64,000 bases of DNA from Adiantum capillus-veneris. Its lineage: Eukaryota > Streptophyta > Polypodiopsida > Polypodiales > Pteridaceae. This document shows positions 46,318 through 58,228 of the stretch, in pieces. The notes beneath the pieces were generated by a model, which was not told the DNA's origin, did not search any database, and was given only the letters and a program-made list of their open reading frames with translations. Made by a program: the position numbers and the translations under genes. The stretch lies in assembly GCA_014529385.2 (NCBI GenBank), contig CM043962.1, forward strand, positions 49,708,098-49,772,097, written 5' to 3'. Position 1 is the stretch's first letter; every line of letters begins with the position of its first letter.

Positions 46318-47268
46318 CTATTTGCTTGAGAGACTTGCCTCCTCCTTGGGCACATTTTCTTCGTGAGAGATCTCCTTGTTTTTATTATTCTTTTCCTCAT
46401 ATACCTTGCGATGCATATTTTGTTGCTTAATAGTGCGATCTTCACATACAAAAAATTTTGTATCCCTCAAATAGATCCAACTATTATCAAGGATAATCTT
46501 TCGCTTGGTCTCATCCGGCATGGTGCATACAATTGGCCGTTCTCCCGAGCGAGGAGCTCCTTGCTTTCCCACTCTATGTGCTCCATAGACCATAACTCCG
46601 GACATGCCAAAGTGGGTTTTGAAGAAATCTTCAATAACAATGGCAAGAGAAGGAGGTGTCTCTAACTTCTCTTCGGGAATTCCACGAATAACAATGTTCT
46701 TGGAACGTCGCTCCCGTTCCTTCAACTCCTCCACATCCACATTCTCAACATTCTTTGTTTGAACCATAGCTTGCATGAGTGAGGAATTAGAAACCACATT
46801 GCTACCACATACATCAACCCAAGACTTGTTTGTACATACATTTTTCATGTCGCATACATCCCGGCTCATAGTGTCAAATTTCTCCTCTTTCAATACATGG
46901 TCATGCTCTACTTTGCTCATCCGCTCCTTCAAAGCATTCAAGTCCACAAGAGAGCGTTTACATTCCTTGACTTCCTCTTCAAGTTGCATCAAACATGTTG
47001 TTTGCATCTCAAGTGTCCTCTTGAGATTCTCATTCTCAACCACAAGTACCCTTAGTGTGCCATTCTCCATTGCAAGTGCTCGTAAGTCTTCGCCTTGTTT
47101 GTTTACGGTCTCTTGCAATGATACCAAGTACGCCATGATCATGGTTTCCGATGTCGTTGGTTGGGTGGTTGTGTTGCTATCTCCACACTTAGGATATTTT
47201 GGATCATTTTCCACAATGGTTGTGGACCTTGTTGAAGAAGAAGAACCCTTGCGAGTGCCGGAAGACAT
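46318..47268 (-). CDS. LINE copy 1 ORF1: coiled-coil and RRM-like RNA-binding protein
   Basis: 316 intact codons from ATG 47268. After a Ser/Thr-rich start, residues 45-130 form a Leu/Glu-rich coiled coil (LRVLVVENENLKRTLEMQ). Residues 185-290 resemble the RRM-like domain of LINE ORF1 proteins (SKNIVIRGIPEEKLETPP, YGAHRVGKQG, ERPIVCTMPDETKRKII). The C-terminus is Lys/Glu-rich. It should trimerise and coat LINE RNA. Its stop lies just ahead of ORF2. It is the only long TE reading frame here without damage. Confidence 0.85.
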   Translation of the reverse strand: MSSGTRKGSSSSTRSTTIVENDPKYPKCGDSNTTTQPTTSETMIMAYLVSLQETVNKQGEDLRALAMENGTLRVLVVENENLKRTLEMQTTCLMQLEEEVKECKRSLVDLNALKERMSKVEHDHVLKEEKFDTMSRDVCDMKNVCTNKSWVDVCGSNVVSNSSLMQAMVQTKNVENVDVEELKERERRSKNIVIRGIPEEKLETPPSLAIVIEDFFKTHFGMSGVMVYGAHRVGKQGAPRSGERPIVCTMPDETKRKIILDNSWIYLRDTKFFVCEDRTIKQQNMHRKVYEEKNNKNKEISHEENVPKEEASLSSK

Positions 47269-47498
47269 TGTATGTAAAATAGGAGATGAGAATCAATTTT
47301 TTTGAACCTGTTCACTTCTGAAATGCTGCTACAGAAATGCCTTTCATAACTCTAAAAATTTCTGTCTTTACATCAATGCGTAGAGGACTTCGTGCTCTTC
47401 GATTGAGGCTATAGATCACCCAAATCAGAGTTCGGATGAAGAAGTTATGATCAAAAGAGTGGATTGCTGTCTACTAGGTCAAAAAACGGCTGCGTTTT

Positions 47499-47500
<2 letters not shown>

Positions 47501-47551
<51 letters not shown>

Positions 47552-47655
47552 AGAGTTAGAGAAAGAAAATAGAGAGAGAGGTGGAAGAGAGAGAGTGTGA
47601 AGAAAAGAGAGAAGAGAGAGAGAGAGAGAGAGAAGAAGAAGAAGAAGAAGAAGAT
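47501..47655. repeat. GA and GAA microsatellites upstream of LINE copy 1
   Basis: (GA)n at about 47501-47547 and 47611-47632, then (GAA)n to about 47653. Confidence 0.9.
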
Positions 47656-48276
47656 GATGCTACTTTTTCCAGGTCCTCCATCAGTTGGACTACATTGTTG
47701 GCAGTGAGGCCATTGATTTTATGTCTCAATGTGACAGAGGTTTGGGGAGATTGATGTGGATTGATTCATATTCTACTTGGTATTTGCCTGTCACTTTTGT
47801 GATGGAGCAAAATTGGCTTTCCAGAACCTCCCTCATCCTTTTTTTAGCAAGGCATGCAACAACTTTCTTTGGTATGGATGAGTAGTCACTCAGTAGATGG
47901 ATGGTGGAGATGATACAAGGCATATTGGTAGGCCACATGGTGCCTTGCTTTACCGACCTTCAGGCTTTGGATTAGACACAGGGTTAAGGATATTGTAAGA
48001 CCATATTTGATGACTGCAATTGGGAAGACTTGACTCCTTGGCATTGAAGTTTACAGCCTTGGGCTCTGCATTGCTCCGGTCTACGATACCTTGAGCAGAT
48101 TTATGCAGTGCTGATGAGTGGCTTTTACTTCCCCCGCCACATTTTGGTGTGGTTCTTTTATATGTTTTGTTGTACATTTGTCATCCGTGTCTCTGGACTT
48201 TCTCCCCTTGATTAGCCTTCATTGTATTCCTTGTATATATTGGCCTTTGGTTGTGATGATTTATCAAATCATCTAT
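47656..48276. other. No recognisable gene
   Basis: Short open frames on both strands without motifs. The sequence separates LINE copies 1 and 2 and truncates copy 2 at about 48277. Confidence 0.4.
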
Positions 48277-48956
48277 GAAGGTGCTTCATTTTGCCATAGA
48301 GAATTTGCAATGAGCATTCTGGTACTATTGCACATATGTAGAAGTGACTTTCCATAGTAATCCAGTTCTTCTGCATCATTAGAACTTCGATTATACATGT
48401 ATGAGTCATCCATTCTTCTTGAGACATGCGGCATGTAGACTTGTTGTGTGTCGTGTTGTAACATATTTGTGCGAGCATTCATGTCTCCAAAAACAATGAC
48501 TTCACCTTGATCCTTGTAATGAGCAATGTCTTCCTCTAGTTCAACAAAGGGTTGATCTCTATCCATATCCAAGCGAGCATAAAAGTTAGAGTCATAGTGA
48601 GGAATGTAGCAACCAGCCACAAACATGACTTGACCATTTGGTGGGCTAATTTTCAGCCATAAGTAGCATTTATACTTATCTTCTTTGACGATGGAAACAT
48701 CTTTCAAACCCTTTTTGGTCATACATGTTGCACCTGCTTTGCCTCTTCGTTGCTTTGCATTTTTGGCCCACATCAAAGAATGCACATCGTATTTGTCAAA
48801 TCCAAGAATTGGTTGTGCATCATGCTCCCATGTTTCGACAAGAAGTATCACATCGGAGTCATTGGTAAGCTCATCAATGCCAATTCCCGCATTCCATGGA
48901 TACCCGTTACAATTCCAAAAGCTTATTCGCAAGCGTGAGTTGGTCTCATAGATCAT
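48273..48956 (-). pseudogene. LINE copy 2 ORF2: endonuclease, truncated
   Basis: Starts at ATG 48956 (MIYETNSRLRISFWNCNGYP). It contains VILLVETWEHD, the HYDSNFYARLD region and VFGDMNARTN. It then leaves LINE sequence at about 48277. The frame is open throughout. Confidence 0.9.
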
Positions 48957-49945
48957 GTGTCCCTATTTGTTGGGTGGACTTGTATCCTCCTCAAGTGGAT
49001 TTTCTTCTTGAGATGATACCTTAACCTTCTTGCTTCTTTCCTCATATGCTTTGCGACGTACATTTTGTTGCATAAGAGTTCGATCCTCATATACATTACA
49101 AGCCGTTCCTTTGAGGTAGATCCAACCATTTTCAAGGGTGATCTTTCTCTTTACCTCATTAGCCATGGTACATACAATAGGTCTTTCTTATGAGCGAGGG
49201 ACTCCTTGTTTTCCAACTCGATGTGCACCATAAGCCATGATTCCTGACATGCCAAAGTGTGTAGCAAAAAACTCTTCAATAGCAACCGCAAGAGAGTGGG
49301 GTGTTTCCATGCTTTTCTCCTTGATTCCACGAATGACAATGTTATTTGAGAGTTTTTGTCGTTCTTGCAATTCTTGAGAGTCCACATTCTCTACGTTCTT
49401 TGCTTGGACAATGGCTTGCGTGATAGGAGATGTAAAAACCACATTATCCTTACATATATCAGCCCATGATTTGGATGCATTTCTCATCTCACATACATCA
49501 TGCCGTATTGTATCTATTGTTTCCTCTTTCAATACATGATCACTCTCAACTTTGCTCAAGTGCTCTTTCAATACATTCATATCAACAAGAGAGCGTTTAC
49601 ATTCTTGAACTTCATTCTCAAGATGCATCAAGCGTGTTGTTTGCATTTCAAGAACCTTCTTGAGGTGATCATTCTCCACAACGAGAACTCTTAAAGTGTC
49701 ATTCTCCATTGCAAGTGCGCGCAACTCGTCACCTTGCTTGTTGACGATTTCTTGTAATGAGATCAAGTAAGCCATGATCATTGCTTCCATTGTTGTAGAC
49801 GATGTGGTTGGATTAGCATCCAAATTCCTTAGAGATTTTGCATCATTCTCCATGGCGAGTGTGGATTTTCCACCCTTGCGAGTTTTGTCTGACATTACCT
49901 TCAAGTCGGCAACAAAAACGAAACGTTTTAACAAATTTTTCAATT

Positions 49946-49946
<1 letters not shown>
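48277..49946 (-). mobile_element. LINE copy 2, 3'-truncated
   Basis: Carries ORF1 and the endonuclease start of ORF2, clearly related to copy 1, but ends inside the endonuclease at about 48277. Reverse transcriptase and 3' end are missing. LINEs are normally truncated at the 5' end, so a later deletion or rearrangement removed the 3' half. Confidence 0.9.
48963..49895 (-). pseudogene. LINE copy 2 ORF1, one stop
   Basis: From ATG 49895 (MSDKTRKGG) it has the same coiled-coil and RRM-like plan as copy 1. TAA at 49188-49190 interrupts PRS-ERPIVC where copy 1 has Gly. The rest (49166-48963) is open and ends PPNK just before ORF2. Confidence 0.88.
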
Positions 49947-50482
<536 letters not shown>

Positions 50483-50555
50483 TTAGAGAGAGAGAGAGAG
50501 AGAGAGAAAGAGAAATAATTAGAGATAGAAACAAAGATAGATAGATAGATAGATA
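50483..50555. repeat. (GA)n(GATA)n tract
   Basis: GA units followed by five GATA units, adjoining the 3' end of LINE copy 4. Confidence 0.9.
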
Positions 50556-51150
50556 GTTCTATTATCGTCCTGAGAGGTCAAAGATGACCTATGGGACCGA
50601 TCAAAGATATCATGTGGTGTGAGTGGGGGTCATAAGTGACTCTCGATGCTCAAAAATTGCTGAAATGATCGTGGCAATGGAGAGTCCACATTGTGGTTGG
50701 GAGAGGAAGGTGTGTAGACTAGAGAGCCCATGGCTGAATATGTGGGGAAAGGAAGACCAAATGTGGTCAAAAATTGAGCACTCAAATAGTGTGTGGTACT
50801 CACTCTCTCGCACTTGACGAAGACACAAAGTGCAAAGTCGATGAGACTCCTCGCCAATGCCCCAACATCCCGTCTCACACCGTAGAGAATGAGAGCTAAG
50901 ACAAATGGAGGCAATGGTGCGGATTGCACTCAACGGGATCGGCTCAACAATGTAGGGATGGGGCTCGGTTTCCTCGCTCCGAGAAGAAGAGAGTTTTGTA
51001 GTTTGGGGCAACATGTGTGGTGTAATGGCTGAAGCAAGAACCTCCGGAATTATCCCAAGTCGTGATACATTGGTGTTGTAAAAAAAATTCATTCACTTGG
51101 GAGTCATTCGATGCATCCTCAACCAAGTGACATGCATCCCATCTTCCAAA
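50556..51150 (-). mobile_element. LINE copy 4, 3' fragment
   Basis: The frame 51092-50610 encodes the ORF2 C-terminus, including CTLCLRQVRESEYHTLFEC. It is cut at 51150 by the LTR array: the following LINE bases seen in copy 1 (CCAC...) are missing there. Confidence 0.92.
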
Positions 51151-51555
51151 TGTTAGGGGCACACAGCCCTAACAGGTATTCAATGCAAGTAACATGCAGT
51201 TATTCAGGAAACAGGAACAGTACACTGAGTATTCATACACAATACTACAAAGTAAATAAGTAAAGAACACCATAAGGAAGAGGAAGAGAGACTGCCATCA
51301 GATTATCTTCATCATCATCACCCAATTACAGAGAGTAAACAGTATTATGAGATTAGGAGAGAGAGAACTGCATCGACAGGAATGCCCATAACTGCCCCTC
51401 GTCATCAGATACCATAAGGCACATTCACAACTACCCAAAATTATAAGTACTAATGTCCACATATCCCTAAGGTTCAAAAGTTAAAGGTCTTTAGTTATAG
51501 TTCAAAAAGTAATAGCCTGACTGCCCTGAAAGCCCTTATAAATCAGGCACTAACA
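51151..51555 (-). repeat. Array LTR 1 (3' LTR)
   Basis: 405 bp with plus-strand ends TGTTAGGGGC and CACTAACA. TGTTAG and CTAACA are inverted ends. It is adjacent to the 3' end of the full internal region. Confidence 0.93.
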
Positions 51556-53518
51556 CCTGGCACACCTGGTGGGCAAGGTTTCTCAAACCTTGTGAGAACC
51601 CACAATATCCCTTGATCAAAAAATTCATCCACCAGCTGATCCTTGAATTCAGTTTGTTGTGAAACTGCTGTTGTAGTTGGAGTTTCCTTGTCAAACTCTT
51701 CAACCTCTGCATCCACTTGAACTGTAACTGCCTCCTTAGTACTTTCAATGTCCTGATAGAGTATCTCATCCAAAATCATTTGCACTGGATCGTTTAAGTT
51801 GTGAATTCCTCTTGCAGCTTCTATCTCCTCCTCTGCAACATCTTTAGCCTGTCCTGCAACTGCACTTGTCCCTACTGCTTCAGTCATATGCTCCTGAACT
51901 CTTACTAGCACATTAGTTCCTGCAAACACTTCAGATTTTTTTTTATAACAAACACCTGCTCAGATTGTTTGCCTTCTTGTTGCTGCAGCTGCATCTTCAG
52001 GTCCTCCAACTGCTCTTTTAGGTCAGTATACTGCTGCTTCAGTTCAGTATTCTGCTTCTCCATAAACAAGTTTTCCTCCTTCATCTCCTCTTCTGCAAAC
52101 ATCTGATATGGTTTACTCACCACATCATACACCATTACTTTCATTTTCTCCCAAACTCCCTTCATGTACTCCATCACTTCAGTCTTCATTTTCTCCACAA
52201 CTGTTGAATTGATATACCTTCTACAAAGTAGAAAAATCTCCTCTTCTTCAAGTGATTTCAGGTCTTTAAGCCCATTTTCATATTCAAGTGAATATCCAAA
52301 TTCAGTAGTAGGGTTAGGTTTAGGTTCAGGTTTCCCTTCAAGAAGAATGAAGAAAGATTCAAGGTAGGATGCAAACTTTGCAACCATTAGACACTGTCTC
52401 TTGAACACATCCAATATCTCTGCACGTAGATGCAACACTTGAAGACCTGATTTAGACTCCGCATGCCAAATCAATTGATTTCCTTGAAAATCTTGATTCA
52501 AGAAAAACCAAAATTGATCTGCTTCTTCATCAAACTTATCTACTTCTTCATCAAACTGATTTGATTCAAGGCTTAAAAATAACAGATTGAACTCTCCTTT
52601 ACACATAAAAAACACCACCAAGATGGCTTGCTCACATTTCTCCTTGAAAATAGAAAGAAATCCACTTTGTAGTAGCTGCAAAACTGTCTAATCAGTGATA
52701 TCTCCCTGAAACTCAAAACTTTTGACTTCTGATCCTTGAAAAACTTCCCTTATGTCATAAAGCATGAAGATATAAAACCAATGAGATATAAGAATATCAA
52801 CATCATCTCTTCCATCAACAACATCACATAGAAATGTAGAACCATCTTCAAGAAAATCCACTTCACCATCATCAAGAACTTCCAAAATACTTGCATAATC
52901 ATCAGTCAAAACCATCTCCTCAGCATCAACAAAACCATTGACATCAGAAATTTGGTATAAATCATCAAGAATATCATCAGTAAACTGAACTTCACTGGAA
53001 AAAGACGGACTTCCAATATCCATGACTGAATTTGTAAAAGCACCAACATCATACAGATCATTGATAACAACATCATCATTCAAGAAACCTTTTGTAACAT
53101 CAAGATTTGAAGAAAACTCCATATTCTTGATTTGAGTAAGTTGAAGCTTCAAGTCCTCAATTTGATTATCCTTGTTCAAAACAACTTGCTTAAGAGCATC
53201 ATGAACTTCATAACAGTAAGAAATATGCAAGTCGGCTTCAGTTTGAACCTGAGAAATCTCCGCCATCAATGATGCCTTCTCTTCTTGCAGTTGATTGATT
53301 TTGGAAAGCGCTTCATTTGCCGCAACCATACTTGAATGCCTCTCATTCTCTAGCTCTAATGAGAGATTATTGATCATCTTCACTTGAGAAAGAAAAAGAC
53401 TTTGAAATTCAGCAAGTTCAGGTACATAACTTCTTTGCAAATCAGTAATCTGCGGATCAGGAACCTGAATTCTGAAACATTGCAAATCAGGAACCTTTGG
53501 TATCAAAGGGGGTGTCAA
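51543..53518 (-). pseudogene. Array element: coiled-coil gag-like region
   Basis: Three open pieces belong together. 53518-52688 has heptad-like helices (LENERHSSMVAANEALSKIN), then a very acidic part. 52681-51905 is the same frame after a TAG and contains another Gln/Leu-rich coiled coil (ELKQQYTDLKEQLEDL). 51929-51543 follows after a slip in an A8-type run and ends in the 3' LTR. There is no enzymatic motif. The region is probably structural. It could be the long gag-like protein of TR-GAG-type elements. Confidence 0.6.
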
Positions 53519-54584
53519 ATGTTGGTATATGGGTTTGTATGGGATATTGGTGGCTTCTCTCGCTCACTCCCAATTGGATTCCCTTCTTCTCAATCAGTAA
53601 TTCTTCTTTTGGGAAACTTTCCTTCTCTTCGTGCAAAGAGGTGAGTCTCTTCGATGTGAGGTTTGGGGATAGCTGGCAATCCTCTTGGCTCCTTTGGCTC
53701 ATGAGTTGCTCCTGGCTCCCTCCTTCTTCCTGCATCATCTTTTGGACTTCATCTCCCTTGCATTGAACAAACTCTCCTTCTTGAATCAACTTCTTCTCTT
53801 CAGAAATCTGAGTATCTATAGCTTTCATCCCATATTTAAAAACATCAAAACCAGATTGAAAAACTTCAGGTGTTGAAAAATCAGATTCAGGCTTTGAAAC
53901 TTCAGGTTTTGAAACAACAGGTGCCTGAAAAACTGTTGGTACATCAACATTGTGCAAACCCTTGAGTCTATCTAGAGTGTGGTTTTGGGATACTAAGTGC
54001 TCCTTTTGGCTTCTTTGGCTCTCAGGATGCTCCTTTTCTTCTGCCCTTTCCAACATCACCTTCTTGAATTCTTCAGGTTGGCTTTGTGCTTGAGCTTCTT
54101 TCATTGATTTGAGACTTGCAACAAATGCATTTGGAGAAGTTAAACATGATTGTACCTGATTGTTCCCAACCAAGGGAAACATTGGTGTTGTAACTCCCCA
54201 TTCATCATCACTTTCGTCTTCCTCCTGAAACTGATCTTCATACTTCTCTGTCAAGACTTCAATTGCTTCTTGTAACACCTGTATCCTGCGCATACTAGAG
54301 CACGACTTTCTTCTTTTTCCTTCACGACCTTCATGCCAGTCTTCTGCTTTGTCAAGAAGATTAGAAAAATCATCCAAATCCTCTTGTGCATCACATAGTT
54401 CCTCATGATCTGATGCATCTCGAAAAGATCTGACAGTTCGATACAACTTCTTGCACAGTTTATGCATACAGTATTTGACACATACATCTTCGTTTTGGCA
54501 TGGCTTGTACACGTAAGGACATTGCTTTGCACCGTGCCCATCTTTTTTACAAATAGCACACTTTTTCTTCTTCTTCTTTGCCAT
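53487..54584 (-). pseudogene. Array element: zinc-knuckle gag-like protein
   Basis: 365 codons from ATG 54584. A Lys run is followed at once by CAICKKDGHGAKQC, a CCHC zinc knuckle at residues 9-22, unusual in being N-terminal. A Cys-rich segment (QNEDVCVKYCMHKLC) comes next, then long Glu/Lys/Gln/Ser-rich low-complexity sequence with repeated KPEVSKPE-type units. The end overlaps the next frame, so a frameshift probably joins it to 53518. Zinc knuckles bind RNA in Gag proteins. Confidence 0.7.
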
Positions 54585-54640
54585 TAATCACCCATCAAAA
54601 GAATAGAGAGCATTTGTACCTCTTTAAACCCTGAAACTGC

Positions 54641-55048
54641 TTAAACTGCATTCCAAACTGAAATACCTGAAACTGTAGTCTGTAAACTAAAAAATTGAAA
54701 CTGCATTCTGCAACAAACTGCACATAATTTGCACAGAGACTTCAAAACTTTTTGGGCTAACAATACATTGACCAATGGTCCCAAAAGTGGGTCTGATGTG
54801 GGATGAGTTGTTTGTTGGCCTTCTTGGTTTGCAGGTAGGGTTTCTTGCAGCCTGTTTTCAGGTTCATGCAGTTCAGTCCCCTCCCCAACAATATCTGCCC
54901 CTGTAGCAAGTTCTCCTACTGGTTCTTGTTGATCTTCACCATCTAACTCATCTCCTTGTCTTTCACTTGCAGAGAACTCCCTTCTAAGTCTAAACCTTGT
55001 TCCATATGAATGTTGTGGAACATTGGACACCTACCCTGATTCACTCAT
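54641..55048 (-). pseudogene. Array element ORFb
   Basis: Starts ATG 55048 overlapping the stop of ORFa (ATGA). This copy has TAG at codon 6, where the copies at 57498 and 58781 read Gln (MSESGQGSYVPHHYGTRF). It is rich in Glu, Gln and Asp (GDELDGEDQQEPVGEL). No known family. It is present in every unit of the array, with a deletion in the unit at 56040-56190. Confidence 0.6.
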
Positions 55049-55317
55049 GCATTGCTGCTTCTCCCTTCTCTAGAATACTGTACTAGCATTCTTTGATTAT
55101 GCACATTGTAGTTTGAAGGTAAATTACAGGCTCCAAAGGGTAACAGTTTTGTAACTACCTTTTCGAGGATGAGAATTCTGACTTCACTAGGCAGCTGTGG
55201 GTAGAATTCTTTCAAGAATTCTATTGCATACTCCTCAGACTCTTTCCCCGGTGTTCTCCAATTCGCAAAATCTCGCAAATGGTCACTATCAGGGAACAGG
55301 TCGCCGCTGTGATTCAT
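55045..55317 (-). CDS. Array element ORFa, 90-residue leader protein
   Basis: The first ORF after the primer site (MNHSGDLFPDSDHLRDFANW). It is helical and ends RMLVQYSREGRSSNA. Copies at 56484-56212 and 59050-58778 are full length. The copy near 57767 has a stop. Preservation over four units suggests it was coding in the source element. The function is unknown. Confidence 0.6.
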   Translation of the reverse strand: MNHSGDLFPDSDHLRDFANWRTPGKESEEYAIEFLKEFYPQLPSEVRILILEKVVTKLLPFGACNLPSNYNVHNQRMLVQYSREGRSSNA

Positions 55318-55353
55318 TCCTTAGCACCCATATGGTTTTAGGTGAAATTCGAA

Positions 55354-55371
55354 CCAATAGCAGGATCGCCA
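55354..55371 (-). promoter_or_regulatory. Putative primer-binding site of array element
   Basis: The minus strand reads TGGCGATCCTGCTATTGG two bases after LTR 2. It is conserved next to LTRs 3, 4 and 5 but absent at LTR 1, as expected for the 5' side only. The tRNA was not assigned. Confidence 0.6.
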
Positions 55372-55373
55372 AA

Positions 55374-55778
55374 TGTTAGGGGCACACAGCCCTAACAGGT
55401 ACTCAATGCAAGTAACATGCAGTTATTCAGGAAACAGGAACAGTACACTGAGTATTCATACACAATACTGCAAAGTAAATAAGTAAAGAACACCATAAGG
55501 AAGAGGAAGAGAGACTGCCATCAGATTATCTTCATCATCATCACCCAATTACAGAGAGTAAACAGTAGTATGAGATCAGGAGAGAGAAAACTGCATCGAC
55601 AGGAATGCCCATAACTGCCCCTCGTCATCAGATACCATAAGGCACATTCACAACTACCCAAAATTATAAGTACTAATGTCCACATATCCCTAAGGTTCAA
55701 AAGTTAAAGGTCTTTAGTTATAGTTCAAAAAGTAATAGCCTGACTGCCCTGAAAGCCCTGATAAATCAGGCACTAACA
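55374..55778 (-). repeat. Array LTR 2
   Basis: 405 bp, nearly identical to LTR 1. It is the 5' LTR of the long unit and the 3' LTR of the next. Confidence 0.95.
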
Positions 55779-56540
55779 CTTGCACACGTAAGGACATTGC
55801 TTTGCACCGTGCCCATCTTTTTTACAAATAGCACACTTTCTCTTCTTCTTCTTTGCCATTAATCACCCATCAAAAGAATAGAGAGCATTTGTACCTCTTT
55901 AAACCCTGAAACTGCTTAAACTGCATTGCAAACTGAAATACCTGAAACTGTAGTCTGTAAACTAAAAAATTGAAACTGCATTCTGCAACAAACTGCACAT
56001 AATTTGCACAGAGACTTCAAAACTTTTTGGGCTAACAATACATTGACCAATGGTCCCAAGAGTGGGTCTGCAGCAAGTTCTCCTACTGGTTCTTGTTGAT
56101 CTTCACCATCTAACTCATCTCCTTGTCTTTCACTTGCAGAGAACTCCCTTCTAAGTCTAAACCTTGTTCCATATGAATGTTGTGGAACATTGGACACCTA
56201 CCCTGATTCACTCATGCATTGCTGCTTCTCCCTTCTCTAGAATACTGTACTAGCATTCTTTGATTATGCACATTGTAGTTTGAAGGTAAATTACAGGCTC
56301 CAAAGGGTAATAGTTTTGTAACTACCTTTTCGAGGATGAGAATTCTGACTTCACTAGGCAGCTGTGGGTAGAATTCTTTCAAGAATTCTATTGCATACTC
56401 CTCAGACTCTTTCCCCGGTGTTCTCCAATTCGCAAAATCTCGCAAATGGTCACTATCAGGGAACAGGTCGCCGCTGTGATTCATTCCTTAGCACCCATAT
56501 GGTTTTAGGTGAAATTCGAACCAATAGCAGGATCGCCAAA
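55779..56540 (-). repeat. Deleted internal unit 2
   Basis: 762 bp. ORFa (56484-56212) is intact and ORFb is shortened by about 115 bp. Then come the first codons of the zinc-knuckle ORF and an abrupt join to the LTR at CACACGTAAGG. The gag-like region is gone. Confidence 0.9.
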
Positions 56541-56945
56541 TGTTAGGGGCACACAGCCCTAACAGGTACTCAATGCAAGTAACATGCAGTTATTCAGGAA
56601 ACAGGAACAGTACACTGAGTATTCATACACAATACTGCAAAGTAAATAAGTAAAGAACACCATAAGGAAGAGGAAGAGAGACTGCCATCAGATTATCTTC
56701 ATCATCATCACCCAATTACAGAGAGTAAACAGTAGTATGAGATCAGGAGAGAGAAAACTGCATCGACAGGAATGCCCATAACTGCCCCTCGTCATCAGAT
56801 ACCATAAGGCACATTCACAACTACCCAAAATTATAAGTACTAATGTCCACATATCCCTAAGGTTCAAAAGTTAAAGGTCTTTAGTTATAGTTCAAAAAGT
56901 AATAGCCTGACTGCCTTGAAAGCCCTGATAAATCAGGCACTAACA
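56541..56945 (-). repeat. Array LTR 3
   Basis: 405 bp, same ends and orientation. Confidence 0.95.
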
Positions 56946-57823
56946 CTTGCACACGTAAGGACATTGCTTTGCACAGTGCCCATCTTTTTGACAAATAGCA
57001 CACTTTCTCTTCTTCTTCGTTGCCATTAATCACCCATCAAAAGAATAGAGAGCATTTGTACCTCTTTAAACCCTGAAACTGCTTAAACTACATTGCAAAC
57101 TGAAATACCTGAAACTGTAGTCTGTAAACTAAAAAATTGAAACTGCATTCTGCAACAAACTGCACATAATTTGCAAGGAAACTGCACAGAGACTTCAAAA
57201 CTTTTTGGGCTAACAATACATTGACCAATGGTCCCAAAAGTGGGTCTGATGTGGGATGAGTTGTTTATTGGCCTTCTTGGTTTGCAGGTAGGGTTTCTTG
57301 CAGCCTGTTTTCAGGTTCATGCAGTTCAGTCCCCTCCCCAACAATATCTGCCCCTGCAGCAAGTTCTCCTACTGGTTCTTGTTGATCATCACCATCTAAC
57401 TCATCTCCTTGTCTTCCTCTTGCAGAGAACTCCCTTCTTAATATAAACCTTGTTCCATAATGGTGTGGTACATAGGACCCCTGCCCTGATTCACTCATGC
57501 ATTGCTCCTTCTCCCTTCTCTAGAATACTGTACTAGCATTCTTTGATTATGCACATTGTAGTTTGAAGGTGAATTACAGGCTCCAAAGGGTAACAGTTTT
57601 GTAACTACCTTTTCGAGAATGAGAATTCTGACTTCGTTGGGCAGCTGTGGGTAGAATTCTTTCAAGAATTCTGTTGCATACTACTCAGACTCTTCCCCCT
57701 GTGTTTTCCAATTCGCAAAATCTCGCAAATGGTCACTATCAGGGAACAGGTCGCCGCTGTGATTCATTCCTTAGTACCCATATGATTTTAGGCGAAATTC
57801 GAACCAATAGCAGGATCGCCAAA
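56946..57823 (-). repeat. Deleted internal unit 3
   Basis: 878 bp with the same deletion join as unit 2. ORFb is open from 57498. ORFa has a stop. Confidence 0.9.
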
Positions 57824-58228
57824 TGTTAGGGGCACACACCCCTAACAGGTACTCAATGCAAGTAACATGCAGTTATTCAGGAAACAGGAACAGTACACTG
57901 AGTATTCATACACAATACTGCAAAGTAAATAAGTAAAGAACACCATAAGGAAGAGGAAGAGAGACTGCCATCCGATTATCTTCATCATCATCACCCAATT
58001 ACAGAGAGTACACAGTAGTACGAGATCAGGAGAGAGAAAACTGCATCGACAAGAATGCCCATAACTTCCCCTCGTCATCAGATACCATAAGGCACATTCA
58101 CAACTACCCAAAATTATAAGTACTAATGTCCACATATCCCTAAGGTTCAAAAGTTAAAGGTCTTTAGTTATAGTTCAAAAAGTAATAGCCTGACTGCCTT
58201 GAAAGCCCTGATAAATCAGGCACTAACA
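57824..58228 (-). repeat. Array LTR 4
   Basis: 405 bp, same ends. It shares GGCACACACC near its start with LTR 5, against GGCACACAGC in LTRs 1-3. Confidence 0.95.

Larger units (their letters stand above)
42890..47300 (-). mobile_element. LINE retrotransposon, copy 1, nearly full length
   Basis: ORF1 with coiled coil and RRM-like domain, then ORF2 with apurinic endonuclease, reverse transcriptase and a C-terminal Cys/His segment. The 3' end carries a short hairpin (AGGTCAAATATGACCT) and a GATA/GA tail rather than poly(A). The approximate 5' end lies upstream of 47268 with about 200 bp of leader. ORF1 is open. ORF2 has frameshifts near 45890 and 44470 and a TAG near 45533. No target duplication was identified. 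Confidence 0.9.

Noticed and set aside
55346-55373. tRNA-like TTCGAA...CCA stretch beside the array LTRs
   Set aside because: The T-loop spacing to CCA is off by one and no tRNA body is present. It is better explained as a primer-binding site.
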